This document shows, one piece after another, positions 41,804 through 49,200 of a stretch of DNA of 60,544 nt (positions are counted from its first letter, which is position 1; each line of letters opens with the position of its first letter). Location: contig DYOB01000006.1 in NCBI GenBank assembly GCA_020720765.1, forward strand, positions 1 to 60,544, in the 5' to 3' direction. The position numbers and the translations under genes are program-made. Source of the DNA: Borreliella garinii (GTDB taxonomy: Bacteria; Spirochaetota; Spirochaetia; JABEVK01). The notes beneath the pieces were generated by a model. The model searched no databases, was not told the DNA's origin, and was given only the letters and a program-made list of their open reading frames with translations.

Positions 41804-42424
41804 CTAGGCTTTCTTTTCTTCAGTAGCAGTGTCTGCGACAACCGCGGTTTCAGCAGCCGCAGTGGACTCAACGTAGGCTGACTTAGCGTGCGTGACGTGG
41901 GCAAGACCCATATCGACAGAACCGTGAAGGGTAACGCCTGCAGGAACCTTAAGCTCCTTCAGGTGGAATGTCTGTCCGATAAGGAGTGACGAGACATCTG
42001 CTTCCAAGTACTCCGGAAGATCCTTGGGCAAACACTCGATATCCACAGTATGAACAAGCATCTCAAGAACACCGCCTTCTTTAGCTCCTACAGGAGTACC
42101 TATCAAGTGGATCGGCACGTGGGTTCTGATGGGTTTGTCCAGACTTACCTTTAAAAAATCCATGTGTTCGATCGAACCGCGAACGATATTCTCCTGAAAA
42201 TCCTTTACAAGTACCTGTTCGATCTTTCCGTTGATATCAATACTGATAAGTGTTGATTCGGAAATAACCTTAAAATTCTTGTTAAATTCCCTAGCTGAAA
42301 TGACTACATGCGTTGGCGAACCTTCCCCATAAATAACACAGGGAATATTTCCTTGACTGCGTACCTGCCTGGCGGCTGTCTTTCCAACTCTTTCACGCAC
42401 CTGTGCATGAATGACCTTTTCCAT
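41804..42424 (-). CDS. rplY: Ribosomal protein bL25, CTC type
   Basis: From ATG 42424 (AAAGGAG 6 nt upstream) this is a 206-aa two-domain bL25/CTC protein. The N-terminal 5S-rRNA-binding domain holds KTAARQVRSQGNIPCVIYG and IEQVLVKDFQENIVRGSIEHMDF. The C-terminal domain holds VPIHLIGTPVGAKEGGVLEMLVHTVDIECLPKDLPE, followed by an Ala/Thr/Glu-rich tail. The longer frame to 42511 only translates the tRNA gene. The leader between the tRNA 3' end and the ATG is just 14 nt, so tRNA processing would free the mRNA. Confidence 0.94.
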   Translation of the reverse strand: MEKVIHAQVRERVGKTAARQVRSQGNIPCVIYGEGSPTHVVISAREFNKNFKVISESTLISIDINGKIEQVLVKDFQENIVRGSIEHMDFLKVSLDKPIRTHVPIHLIGTPVGAKEGGVLEMLVHTVDIECLPKDLPEYLEADVSSLLIGQTFHLKELKVPAGVTLHGSVDMGLAHVTHAKSAYVESTAAAETAVVADTATEEKKA

Positions 42425-42438
42425 AACTACTCCTTTTT

Positions 42439-42510
42439 CTGGGACGGAAGGATTCGAACCTTCGAATGCCGGTACCAAAAACCGGTGGCTTACCACTTGC
42501 CGACATCCCA
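42439..42510 (-). tRNA. tRNA-Gln (anticodon TTG)
   Basis: Read on the minus strand this folds into a full cloverleaf: acceptor TGGGATG/CGTCCCA, D-stem GGC/GCC, anticodon stem CCGGT/ACCGG with loop TTTTGGT (anticodon TTG), T-arm with GGTTCGAATCC, and discriminator G73, as in other Gln tRNAs. CCA is not encoded (AAA follows). It begins 6 nt after the spoVG stop and ends 14 nt before the rplY ATG, so it must be cut from a tRNA-mRNA transcript. Confidence 0.96.
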
Positions 42511-42516
42511 AATTAT

Positions 42517-42804
42517 TTACTCGTCTAAATCCTCACCTGAAGTTTCACCTTCGGGAGCTTCGTTGTACTGCTTTAGGATGGAGTCCTGAAGCTTTTGACG
42601 AAAAGCGGGGTTAATTGGGTGAGCCACGTCTTTATATTCCCCAGTCTTTGTCCTTCTGCTCGGCATGGCAATAAAAAACCCATGATCACCTTCGATAACT
42701 TTGACATTATGAACGACAAAAGAGCCGTCAAAAGTCACAGTTACGTAAGCCTTTAGCTTCCCTTCACCTGCCACTTTCCGCACACGGATATCGGAAATTT
42801 CCAT
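42517..42804 (-). CDS. spoVG: SpoVG family regulator
   Basis: A 95-aa Spo[59 protein letters not shown], then a C-terminal helix and acidic tail. The family binds nucleic acids; in Borrelia and Staphylococcus it regulates gene expression post-transcriptionally, and it is common in spirochaetes. AGGAGG precedes the ATG. A small hairpin (ACGCT/AGCGT, 42821-42837) sits in the leader. It is first in the operon with tRNA-Gln and rplY. Confidence 0.96.
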   Translation of the reverse strand: MEISDIRVRKVAGEGKLKAYVTVTFDGSFVVHNVKVIEGDHGFFIAMPSRRTKTGEYKDVAHPINPAFRQKLQDSILKQYNEAPEGETSGEDLDE

Positions 42805-42888
42805 GATGCCTCCTCTTCCTACGCTATTTTACAGCGTTCCTTTTGAAAAATCCATAGAAGATTCCGATAATAGTGCCTGTGGGAGCTA

Positions 42889-42916
42889 ATCTTAATCAAT
42901 CTTTTTTTCGTGTCAA
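42889..42916 (-). promoter_or_regulatory. spoVG promoter
   Basis: On the minus strand: perfect TTGACA (42916-42911), 16-nt spacer, TAAGAT (42894-42889). The leader of about 80 nt then carries a small hairpin and the AGGAGG site. The -10 is a 4 of 6 match, so the call is moderate. Confidence 0.5.
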
Positions 42917-42941
42917 GCCCCGAAAAACCCTTGACAGAGTG

Positions 42942-42970
42942 TTGACAACAGGTTAGGCCAGATTTAGATT
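42942..42970 (+). promoter_or_regulatory. Promoter of the hyperacidic protein gene
   Basis: Perfect TTGACA (42942-42947), 17-nt spacer, TAGATT (42965-42970). A second TTGACA lies at 42931-42936. It is divergent from the spoVG promoter. An AAAGGAGG site precedes the ATG. Confidence 0.55.
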
Positions 42971-42994
42971 AGGCGAAAAGGCAAAGGAGGAACT

Positions 42995-43216
42995 ATGGAA
43001 GAGCTTGAAATTTTACGCGACGGATACCTGCTCATGAGCGACGAGGATGAGGACTTTGACGACTACGACTCCGACATCGACGAGGAGGACGAGGACTTCG
43101 ACGACGAAGACTGGGACGAGGACGATGATTTCGAGGATGACGAAGACTTCGAGGATGATGAGGATTTCGACGACGATGATGACGACGACCTCGACGAGGA
43201 CGACGACTTCAACTAG
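42995..43216 (+). CDS. Hyperacidic small protein (Asp/Glu 50 of 73 residues)
   Basis: A 73-aa protein: a short ordinary head (MEELEILRDGYLLMSDEDED), then an almost unbroken run of Asp/Glu with Phe every few residues (EDDEDFEDDEDF repeated). I count 35 Asp, 15 Glu and one Arg. The strong AAAGGAGG site, a promoter and its place between conserved operons argue that it is a real gene. It resembles acidic low-complexity tails (histone- or RNAP-delta-like nucleic-acid mimics), but no domain can be named. The Phe spacing could form repeated binding motifs. A chance frame is unlikely given the promoter and site. Confidence 0.8.
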   Translation: MEELEILRDGYLLMSDEDEDFDDYDSDIDEEDEDFDDEDWDEDDDFEDDEDFEDDEDFDDDDDDDLDEDDDFN

Positions 43217-43227
43217 GGAACGCTTTA

Positions 43228-43593
43228 TTAATCCGGGGAACTGAAAAGGATTTCAGCATCATGAAACAAACGGTCCAGGTCGTAAAAGTCCCGGGCCGTT
43301 TTTGTGAAAAGGTGAATAACTGTGTCCCCAAGGTCTAATAAGGCCCATTCTGCATCCGAGGCTGGACGATTGTTCAGCCTTTTTTTATCCGCTTCATTCG
43401 TTAATTCTTCCATTTCTGCGACCAAACCCTGAAGTTGGCGCTGGGACTGGGCTGTTCCTAGAACAAGGTAGTCCGCCCAGCTGCAGATATCAGTAACCTT
43501 TAAAACACGCACATTTTGTGCTTTTTCTTCTGTCAGAAGCTGGCCCGCGGCCAAAACAAAGCTCCTGAGATTATCTGACGTATCGGCCATCAA
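43228..43593 (-). CDS. rsfS: Ribosome silencing factor RsfS
   Basis: A 121-aa Iojap/RsfS protein: LKVTDICSWADYLVLGTAQSQRQLQGLVAEM, then DAEWALLDLGDTVIHLFTKTARDFYDLDRLF. RsfS binds uL14 of the large subunit and blocks 30S joining during starvation. It overlaps the LCP gene by 23 bp and is the last gene of the rplU-to-rsfS block. The start may be ATG 43593 or the next ATG 43590. It ends 11 nt from the convergent hyperacidic gene, with no visible terminator between. Confidence 0.95.
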   Translation of the reverse strand: MMADTSDNLRSFVLAAGQLLTEEKAQNVRVLKVTDICSWADYLVLGTAQSQRQLQGLVAEMEELTNEADKKRLNNRPASDAEWALLDLGDTVIHLFTKTARDFYDLDRLFHDAEILFSSPD

Positions 43594-44749
43594 AGTCTGC
43601 TCCCAAAATTAAAGTGATATCCGGTCCGCCTTCTCGCAAAGTCGTCTCGTCTGAAAGGATATTCCCGCAGCGGATAGCCTGGGCCACACGCTGGGCGGCG
43701 GCCAGATTTCCCCGCCTATCTAAAACTACTGTTTTTCCGTACTCCGAACTCTCAGCATTCCCAACCTGGCCGACAGTGATGCCCATGCTTGAATAAACAG
43801 TAGCTGCCCGGCTGGCAAGTCCGATTTCTGCAGTTCCGTTCAAAATCTCAAGCTGAAGGTTCATAGCAGAAGCATTAAGCCCCTCCTCGTCTCCGATGGC
43901 CTTCAGAGCCTGCTGAACACCTTCCCGCAACAGGTTGCCGTTGTAATGGGGGAAAAGTATATCCCGGCCGTCTACATCCCTAACGCTGCCCAAAACTCTC
44001 TGGAAGATCATCCCTTCGGTATCTGCCTTTCCTAGAAATTCAATCCACTTTCCCAAGCCGGTTTTTTCATAGCCCGGTGCGAAAAATTTCTGGAAAAACC
44101 CCAAGGCTTCACCCTTTGAAAGCCAGGAAGACTGATCACTGATTTGGCGGAGAAATGCCTGGAAAAAACGTTGGTAACGCACGCTCTTGTCCGACCCAGT
44201 TTCAGTGGAATCCTCCCAGTAGAGATAATCCTTGATTTTCGGGCCCTCCAAAGGAACCGAACCTGCGGGCAGCAGAACGATCTCCTCATCCGCAACCGAT
44301 TCCATAGGATCTGATAGGAAAAGGTCCACTCCTCCCACAAGGTCTACCACCTTTTCAAGGTTCTGTATTTCAATGGGAAAGGAAAAATCCATTTTTTGAC
44401 CAAGCAAGACTTGAATCTGTTCCTTGTAAACTGAAGGATCACCCACTTGGAAAAGATCGGTAAGCAGAGCCATTTTCCCTAAGGAGGAAATCAAAGCCCC
44501 TGTTTCAAAAGGCAGGTCGAAAACCACCATCCTCCCCGTGACGGTATGAAAGAACATGGCTTCAGAAACAAGAGGCTTTCCCTGATCATGGACGACAAAA
44601 AGCATCCCGACGCTCTCCTGATTTTCCATGGCCTCTTCCAAAACATCCACGCGGGCGGAAAAACCTATAAATACAAGCAGGCCTATACCCAGGGAAGCTA
44701 TCACGGCCAGGAGAATATTGTTCGGAGAGAATACTTTTGACCAGTTCAT
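43571..44749 (-). CDS. LytR-CpsA-Psr family protein with LytR_C domain
   Basis: A 392-aa protein with one N-terminal membrane helix (NNILLAVIASLGIGLLVFIGF). The LCP catalytic domain holds LVVFDLPF, the VDLVGGVDLFLSDPM segment and a KSVRYQRFFQAFL helix with the Arg pair. A C-terminal LytR_C module of about 90 residues ends in RYVR. LCP enzymes transfer glycopolymers from undecaprenyl carriers to the cell wall or other acceptors. It is coupled to nadD (4-bp overlap) and rsfS. The presence of an LCP here fits treponemes, which carry one in this cluster. Confidence 0.85.
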   Translation of the reverse strand: MNWSKVFSPNNILLAVIASLGIGLLVFIGFSARVDVLEEAMENQESVGMLFVVHDQGKPLVSEAMFFHTVTGRMVVFDLPFETGALISSLGKMALLTDLFQVGDPSVYKEQIQVLLGQKMDFSFPIEIQNLEKVVDLVGGVDLFLSDPMESVADEEIVLLPAGSVPLEGPKIKDYLYWEDSTETGSDKSVRYQRFFQAFLRQISDQSSWLSKGEALGFFQKFFAPGYEKTGLGKWIEFLGKADTEGMIFQRVLGSVRDVDGRDILFPHYNGNLLREGVQQALKAIGDEEGLNASAMNLQLEILNGTAEIGLASRAATVYSSMGITVGQVGNAESSEYGKTVVLDRRGNLAAAQRVAQAIRCGNILSDETTLREGGPDITLILGADFDGRYVR

Positions 44750-45321
44750 TTGTGCTTATACAACCCTTGACTTTCAATGTAGTGGAACACCGCCTCAGGC
44801 ACAAGGTGACGCCAGGGAAGAGATTGGCGCACACGCGCACGTATTTCGGTCGAGCTGATGGGGAGGATTTTGTTATCAACGTAGCCGTGAGCGTAGGGGT
44901 ACTGCAGACGTTGGGCAGATTCACGGTGCGCTACGATCAGTTCGCAGAGTTCTAGGAGTTTATCGCTGTTTTTCCATGTCGAAAAGGTCCTGAAAAGGTC
45001 ATCCCCAATGATCAAACCAGGTTTCCCCGTCACACCACCCTTTTTAAGAACGCTTTCGACTGTGTCAATAGAGTAACTCATCCCGCCCCGCTGAAGTTCA
45101 CAGTCATCCGGTTCGGCTATCGAGGAGGAAGAGCAGGCGGCCAGGACCATTTCCCAGCGCTGGTTGGGTGTAACCTCGCCGTCCACGTTTTTATGGGAAG
45201 GCTGGAAGCTCGGTACAATCAACACCCTTTCATAACCAAACTGGCTTGCTACCTCTTCAGCCAGGAAAAGATGCCCAATGTGTGGAGGGTTGAAAGTTCC
45301 GCCCAGAATCACAGTCTTCAA
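44746..45321 (-). CDS. nadD: Nicotinate-nucleotide adenylyltransferase
   Basis: A 191-aa NadD with GGTFNPPHIGH (nucleotidyltransferase HxGH), VLIVPSFQPSHK, IGDDLFRTFSTWKNSDKLLEL, and the ISSTEIRARVRQ signature near the end. It adenylates NaMN in NAD synthesis. It overlaps obg by 4 bp and the LCP gene by 4 bp. Confidence 0.95.
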   Translation of the reverse strand: MKTVILGGTFNPPHIGHLFLAEEVASQFGYERVLIVPSFQPSHKNVDGEVTPNQRWEMVLAACSSSSIAEPDDCELQRGGMSYSIDTVESVLKKGGVTGKPGLIIGDDLFRTFSTWKNSDKLLELCELIVAHRESAQRLQYPYAHGYVDNKILPISSTEIRARVRQSLPWRHLVPEAVFHYIESQGLYKHK

Positions 45322-46301
45322 GGCAAAAGCCTCAGGAAAGCCTGGGAAACAGCGTCCCAGGTCGAACGGTCGAAGTTTGATAGCCCCAGGACTGTCTCAT
45401 CGGGAAGGTGCTTGCGCAATTCCTCAAGCGCAGTTCCCTCGGGATCCATATCTGTCTTGGTCCCAATCACTAGCCGGGGCTTGTCGGCGAGTCCCGGTGA
45501 AAAGGCTTTGAGCTCTTCCATCAGAAGCCCGAAGGCGTCCAGCTTTTTTTCGTCGCTGAGGTCGATACAGAAGGCGAGTCCCCGTGTACGGCTGATGTGT
45601 TTGAGAAATCTCAGACCCAAACCGGCCCCATCGTGGGCCCCCTCGATGATTCCGGGGATGTCAGCAACCACAATGTCGCAGTCTTTATAATTGATAACCC
45701 CTAGGTGGGGGATTTTAGTTGTAAAAGGATACGGTGCTATCTGTGGCCTTGCATTCGTGAAAAGGGTTAAAAGCGTCGATTTTCCCGCGTTTGGAAAGCC
45801 AACCAGACCGATATCAGCTATAAGTTGAAGTTCGAGTCGCAGGATTCTTTCCTGGCCTTCTTCGCCCGGCTGGGAAAACCTCGGTGCCTGGTTGCGGGAT
45901 GTCCTGAAATGCCAGTTCCCCTTGCCGCCGCGCCCGCCTTTTAGGAATACCCAGACTTCTTCCTTATCTTCTGAGAAGTCTCTCAGGATTTCTTCGGTCT
46001 CCGCGTCCTTTACCAAAGTTCCCGGCGGTATTTCGATAATTGTATCTTCGCCGCCACGACCTGCTTTTCGGGCACCGTGCCCGTTGCCGCCGTTTTGGCC
46101 CCGGAAAGTATGCTTTAATCGTACGTGGGAAAGGGTTTTTACGTTAGTTTTAACATGGAAGACGACAGCTCCGCCGACACCGCCGTCACCGCCGTCAGGA
46201 CCGCCCATGGGAATAAATTTCTCACGGCGAAAAGAGACACCACCGCTGCCGCCCGCTCCCGACGACACATGAATACGGGTCTCATCGACAAATCCGTCCA
46301 A
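45318..46301 (-). CDS. obgE: GTPase ObgE
   Basis: 327 aa: the glycine-rich OBG fold (MDGFVDETRIHVSSGAGGSGG, KFIPMGGPDGGDGG, RGEDTIIEIPPGTLV) then the G domain with GFPNAGKSTLL, GVINYKDCDIVVADIPGIIEGAHDG. It is essential for late 50S assembly and the stringent response. It lacks the long C-terminal OCT domain, ending just after the G domain. Between rpmA and nadD. Confidence 0.96.
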   Translation of the reverse strand: MDGFVDETRIHVSSGAGGSGGVSFRREKFIPMGGPDGGDGGVGGAVVFHVKTNVKTLSHVRLKHTFRGQNGGNGHGARKAGRGGEDTIIEIPPGTLVKDAETEEILRDFSEDKEEVWVFLKGGRGGKGNWHFRTSRNQAPRFSQPGEEGQERILRLELQLIADIGLVGFPNAGKSTLLTLFTNARPQIAPYPFTTKIPHLGVINYKDCDIVVADIPGIIEGAHDGAGLGLRFLKHISRTRGLAFCIDLSDEKKLDAFGLLMEELKAFSPGLADKPRLVIGTKTDMDPEGTALEELRKHLPDETVLGLSNFDRSTWDAVSQAFLRLLP

Positions 46302-46307
46302 GGGGTT

Positions 46308-46562
46308 TTATTCTGCGTCTTGAATGCTGACGGTTTTCTTGCCTCTGCGGCTTCCAAAAGTCACAAGACCGGCCATTGTGGCGAAAAGTGTGTGATCGGT
46401 ACCCAGTCCAACATTTTGACCGGGATGAAACACAGTGCCCCTCTGACGCACAAGAATTTCACCAGCCTTTACAAGCTGACCACCAAACCTCTTGATACCA
46501 AGACGTTTGGATACAGAATCTCGTCCGTTTTTACTACTTCCCGCGCCTTTTTTATGTGCCAT
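46308..46562 (-). CDS. rpmA: Ribosomal protein bL27
   Basis: 84 aa, full length: [51 protein letters not shown]. The N-terminus begins directly with MAHKKGAG, so there is no cleavable leader of the Firmicutes type (LxLDLQFFA). That matters because the processing protease Prp is encoded just upstream. Confidence 0.98.
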   Translation of the reverse strand: MAHKKGAGSSKNGRDSVSKRLGIKRFGGQLVKAGEILVRQRGTVFHPGQNVGLGTDHTLFATMAGLVTFGSRRGKKTVSIQDAE

Positions 46563-46565
46563 ACT

Positions 46566-46901
46566 TCACCTCTTCTCCTGCTCAGAACCGTTTTCACGGC
46601 ATTTGAGCGATTTCGGGAACTCACGTTCCAGATCTTTTAAACCCAACACCAGCATGGAAGTCAAACCTTCCATCCACTCATCCGCAACTTCAGGGAATTC
46701 AACCCTTAAGGTCCCAGGCACTGGAGATTCCCAGAGCACTTGAGAACCGTATCTCACCGAACACGCCCTAACCGCCGAACGCAGAAGCGAAGTGGCGGAA
46801 GCGCAGACTATGTCTTTTCCGGGTCGGTCCCAACCGGCGTGGCCTACAGCCTCTACCCGGACTAAATGCCCCTCGTTCCTGACTAGCAGGACCTGGATCA
46901 C
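46566..46901 (-). CDS. prp: Prp-like cysteine protease (YsxB/DUF464)
   Basis: 111 aa with the family active site GHAGWDRPGKDIVCA: H21 and C33 are the catalytic pair. Prp removes the N-terminal leader of bL27 in Firmicutes. Here bL27 has no leader, so the substrate must differ or the protein has another role. It overlaps rplU by 4 bp and is 3 nt from rpmA, the standard rplU-prp-rpmA order. Confidence 0.88.
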   Translation of the reverse strand: MIQVLLVRNEGHLVRVEAVGHAGWDRPGKDIVCASATSLLRSAVRACSVRYGSQVLWESPVPGTLRVEFPEVADEWMEGLTSMLVLGLKDLEREFPKSLKCRENGSEQEKR

Positions 46902-47215
46902 TTGACCCCGACGAGATCCTCGACCTTGATGACCGTGTAATTTTGGCGGTGACCCTGCTTACGCTGGTAAGATTTTCTCCTCTTATATTTCAAAACCAAA
47001 ATCTTCGGTCCGCGTATATTTTTCTCGATGACAGCAGTAACCTTGGCTCCCGCGATGTAGGGCTTGCCTAACTTCACGTTTCCCTCGTCTGAAACCATCA
47101 AAACAGAATTAAATTCTAGAGCGTCGCCGGGCTCCTGCCCAAAATAATCGACTTCGAGAAGCCCGCCCTTTTCTGCGCGGTACTGCTTCCCCTTAATTTC
47201 TACCAAAGCGTACAT
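46898..47215 (-). CDS. rplU: Ribosomal protein bL21
   Basis: From ATG 47215 this is a 105-aa bL21: MYALVEIKGKQYRAEKGGLL, IEKNIRGPKILVLKYKRRKSYQRKQGHRQ. AGGGGACAGGAC upstream supports this start over the longer frame to 47272. It is first in the ribosomal block. The 100 nt between it and the IS remnant hold its presumed promoter; nothing else is seen there. Confidence 0.95.
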   Translation of the reverse strand: MYALVEIKGKQYRAEKGGLLEVDYFGQEPGDALEFNSVLMVSDEGNVKLGKPYIAGAKVTAVIEKNIRGPKILVLKYKRRKSYQRKQGHRQNYTVIKVEDLVGVK

Positions 47216-47315
47216 GTCCTGTCCCCTTATCAATCGGTCAAACATCCTAGCGTAAAGGATAAAACGCGTCAAGGCCTTCCGGACACCGTGTTTTTATTGT
47301 TATAAATTATCTTAG

Positions 47316-47809
47316 GAGCCTGTCGCACTTGAGATTTTGACACAGGACAGGGAGCTGGGATGCTCAGGGCGCCCGGAAACCCAGGACTCTTTTTATGATT
47401 CCAAACACAGGTTCCACAGTAGTCTTGCGTTTCTTATACAACTCCTTGGCCCTGTCCGTCTCCATTGCTTCTTTCATTTCTACGACCCACTTCTTGTGGT
47501 GTTTTTTCGGCGGTTTGAGCTGGGTGTGGGAGTGTGGACGAAAGTCAAATTTCCTTGGTTGCCTTACCGACTCGGATGCGACTGAAACAAGAACTTCCAT
47601 CTCTTGGTTCAAATGCTCGTCTTTTCCTTCTTCTTTTGAATCGGCGTCCTTGGCTTTCTTCAGCAATTCAATGACTTTCTCTGAAAGTTCCTTCTCCAAT
47701 TCCACAGCCCGGTCGATGCGAATGCTTTTGTATCGTGTCGCCATGGGTAACAAAGTATCACACAGTTCAACCTCATGTAAATTCCTGCGGTCTCAAGCGC
47801 AACAGGCTC
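47316..47809 (-). mobile_element. Non-autonomous IS element, copy 1 (494 bp)
   Basis: Bounded by inverted repeats GAGCCTGTCGCACTTGAGA (left) and TCTCAAGCGCAACAGGCTC (right). It is flanked on both sides by TTAG (47312-47315 and 47810-47813), a 4-bp target duplication. Inside is only a remnant transposase frame. The same ends occur at 55470-55859 and 60495 onward, so it is a mobile family in this genome. Left insertion flank is intergenic upstream of rplU; the right flank is the stop codon of the MATE gene. Confidence 0.9.
47364..47744 (-). pseudogene. Internally deleted DDE transposase, copy 1
   Basis: The frame from ATG 47744 keeps the N-terminus (MATRYKS), a linker helix with ELSEKVIELLKKAKDAD, and the C-terminal DDE end (KEAMETDRAKELYKKRKTTVEPVFGIIKRVLGFR, whose last Glu region contains the third acidic residue). 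The catalytic Asp residues are gone. It resembles IS1182-like transposases. In-frame joining leaves a 126-aa open frame, which could be translated but cannot catalyse transposition. Confidence 0.8.
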
Positions 47810-49165
47810 TTAGTACATTGTGAGTTTTTTATCAAACCCCGGGCGAACGGTTTTCCACTTTCCGCCGTGAAACCTCAAGGAGAGCAGCAGGCTGCGAAGG
47901 AGAAAATCCGACCCCATTCCGATCCATACACCCGCCAGGCCCATCCCCATGGGTATGCCGAGAAACCAGGAAAGCGGGAGCCGAAGTAGAAACCGTGCCG
48001 CAAACATGGTTGTCATTGTGTAGCGTGTATCACCCGCCCCCCTGAGGGCGGGAGCAAGGACCATGGTTGCTCCGAGCCAGACCATGGTGAGGGCGTATAC
48101 CCTCATGGGTGGAAGGCTGAGCGCAATGACCACCGGATCCGATGTAAAAATCCCCACTAAGGGCTCGGGTAAGAACCAGTAGGCTAAACTGAGAAAAAGC
48201 AGGACAGCCATACTATAAGCGGTCGCTTTCCACCCAAGCCTCTGTGCCCTTTCAGGTTCCCCTGCCCCAAGTGACTGGCCGACAAGCACGATGGCGGCCA
48301 TTCCGAAGCCGAAGGCTGGTGTAAACGAAAGACTTGCTAGTCGCATAACAATTTGAAAACTCGCTGCGGCCAAACCTCCCTGGGGGTTCACAGCCCACGC
48401 AATAATCAGATTTTGACTCACCGCCATTGCACCCTGCTCCAAAATAGCCGGAAATCCAATGTCGAGGATTGTTTTTAAATGATGCCGGCTGACAACAGGT
48501 CCTCTTTGAAAAGGACTCCAGGGTTTCTTCCATATCCATACGACCTGGACCAAGGTTCCGAGAATAAAACTGATCCCCGTCGCGTAGGCCGCCCCGGCTA
48601 CACCCATGGCGGGGATGGGTCCAAAACCGAATATCAGGATTGGATCTAAAATAATATTTATCACATTTATTATGCCGGTGATGACGGTCGGTGCTATCGA
48701 AGCTCCGCTGGCCCTATGGGTCGCATCAAGGGCTGAACGGAAAAAGACTATGGGTAAAAAAAGCATGAAAACCGAAAAATAGCTGTCCGCGTCCTGGTAC
48801 AACTCGGCCGGTAAACTGAGAACGGAAAAAATACCCGACCGACCGAGCAGAATATAGGGGAAAAGCAGAAAGGCCGCCGAGCTGATGGCGGCTAAACCTG
48901 TCCTGCTGAAAAGGGCGGCATCAGGAAAGTCCTTTCCTCCCACCCTGCGGGCTACACACGCAGTAAGTCCTGTTGAAAATCCGTCTGCAAGGGTCATCAC
49001 AGCCCAAATAAGGGTGCTCATTGTCCCAACGGCACCTATGGCTTCTGATCCTAGGGCTCCTACGTAGATCATATCGACGGTCTGCATAACAGTGATTGAG
49101 ATATTGTTGATGATGGCAGGTACGGCCAGTTTCAGTATGAGGGATCGGTCGGAGTTGAAGGCCAT
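47810..49165 (-). CDS. MATE-family multidrug/Na+ antiporter
   Basis: A 451-aa protein with 12 membrane helices in two six-helix halves: LILKLAVPAIINNISITVMQTVDMIYVGALG, DALFSRTGL, SGASIAPTVITGIINVINIILDP and later FTPAFGFGMAAIVLVGQSLGAGEPERA. It exports organic cations or drugs by Na+ or H+ exchange. The stop TAA (47810-47812) lies inside the 4-bp TTAG target duplication of IS copy 1; the pre-insertion sequence would also have stopped there, so the protein is intact. The ATG has no Shine-Dalgarno; the promoter geometry suggests a leaderless mRNA. Confidence 0.93.
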   Translation of the reverse strand: MAFNSDRSLILKLAVPAIINNISITVMQTVDMIYVGALGSEAIGAVGTMSTLIWAVMTLADGFSTGLTACVARRVGGKDFPDAALFSRTGLAAISSAAFLLFPYILLGRSGIFSVLSLPAELYQDADSYFSVFMLFLPIVFFRSALDATHRASGASIAPTVITGIINVINIILDPILIFGFGPIPAMGVAGAAYATGISFILGTLVQVVWIWKKPWSPFQRGPVVSRHHLKTILDIGFPAILEQGAMAVSQNLIIAWAVNPQGGLAAASFQIVMRLASLSFTPAFGFGMAAIVLVGQSLGAGEPERAQRLGWKATAYSMAVLLFLSLAYWFLPEPLVGIFTSDPVVIALSLPPMRVYALTMVWLGATMVLAPALRGAGDTRYTMTTMFAARFLLRLPLSWFLGIPMGMGLAGVWIGMGSDFLLRSLLLSLRFHGGKWKTVRPGFDKKLTMY

Positions 49166-49189
49166 GGGATCATGGTATACTGTTGAAAC
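49155..49189 (+). promoter_or_regulatory. TrmB-like gene promoter, leaderless geometry
   Basis: TTGAAG (49155-49160), 17-nt spacer, TACTGT (49178-49183), 6 nt, ATG at 49190. An overlapping TATACT (49176-49181) would put +1 within a few nt of the ATG. No Shine-Dalgarno is present. Weak individually; it mirrors the MATE promoter. Confidence 0.45.
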
Positions 49190-49200
49190 ATGTTCGGCAA
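49166..49200 (-). promoter_or_regulatory. MATE gene promoter, leaderless geometry
   Basis: On the minus strand: TTGCCG (49200-49195), 17-nt spacer, TACCAT (49177-49172), 6 nt, ATG at 49165. No Shine-Dalgarno. Interleaved with the divergent TrmB-like promoter in the 24-nt gap between the two start codons. Confidence 0.5.

Noticed and set aside
42425-42511. Longer N-terminus for bL25
   Set aside because: The extra codons are the translated tRNA-Gln gene; ATG 42424 has a clear AAAGGAG site.
42995-43216. Hyperacidic gene as a simple repeat tract with no coding role
   Set aside because: The promoter, strong AAAGGAGG site and a normal N-terminus argue for a real gene; kept as a CDS.
47810-47813. 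MATE protein truncated by the IS insertion
   Set aside because: The pre-insertion sequence would give the same TAA from TTAG, so the protein end is unchanged.
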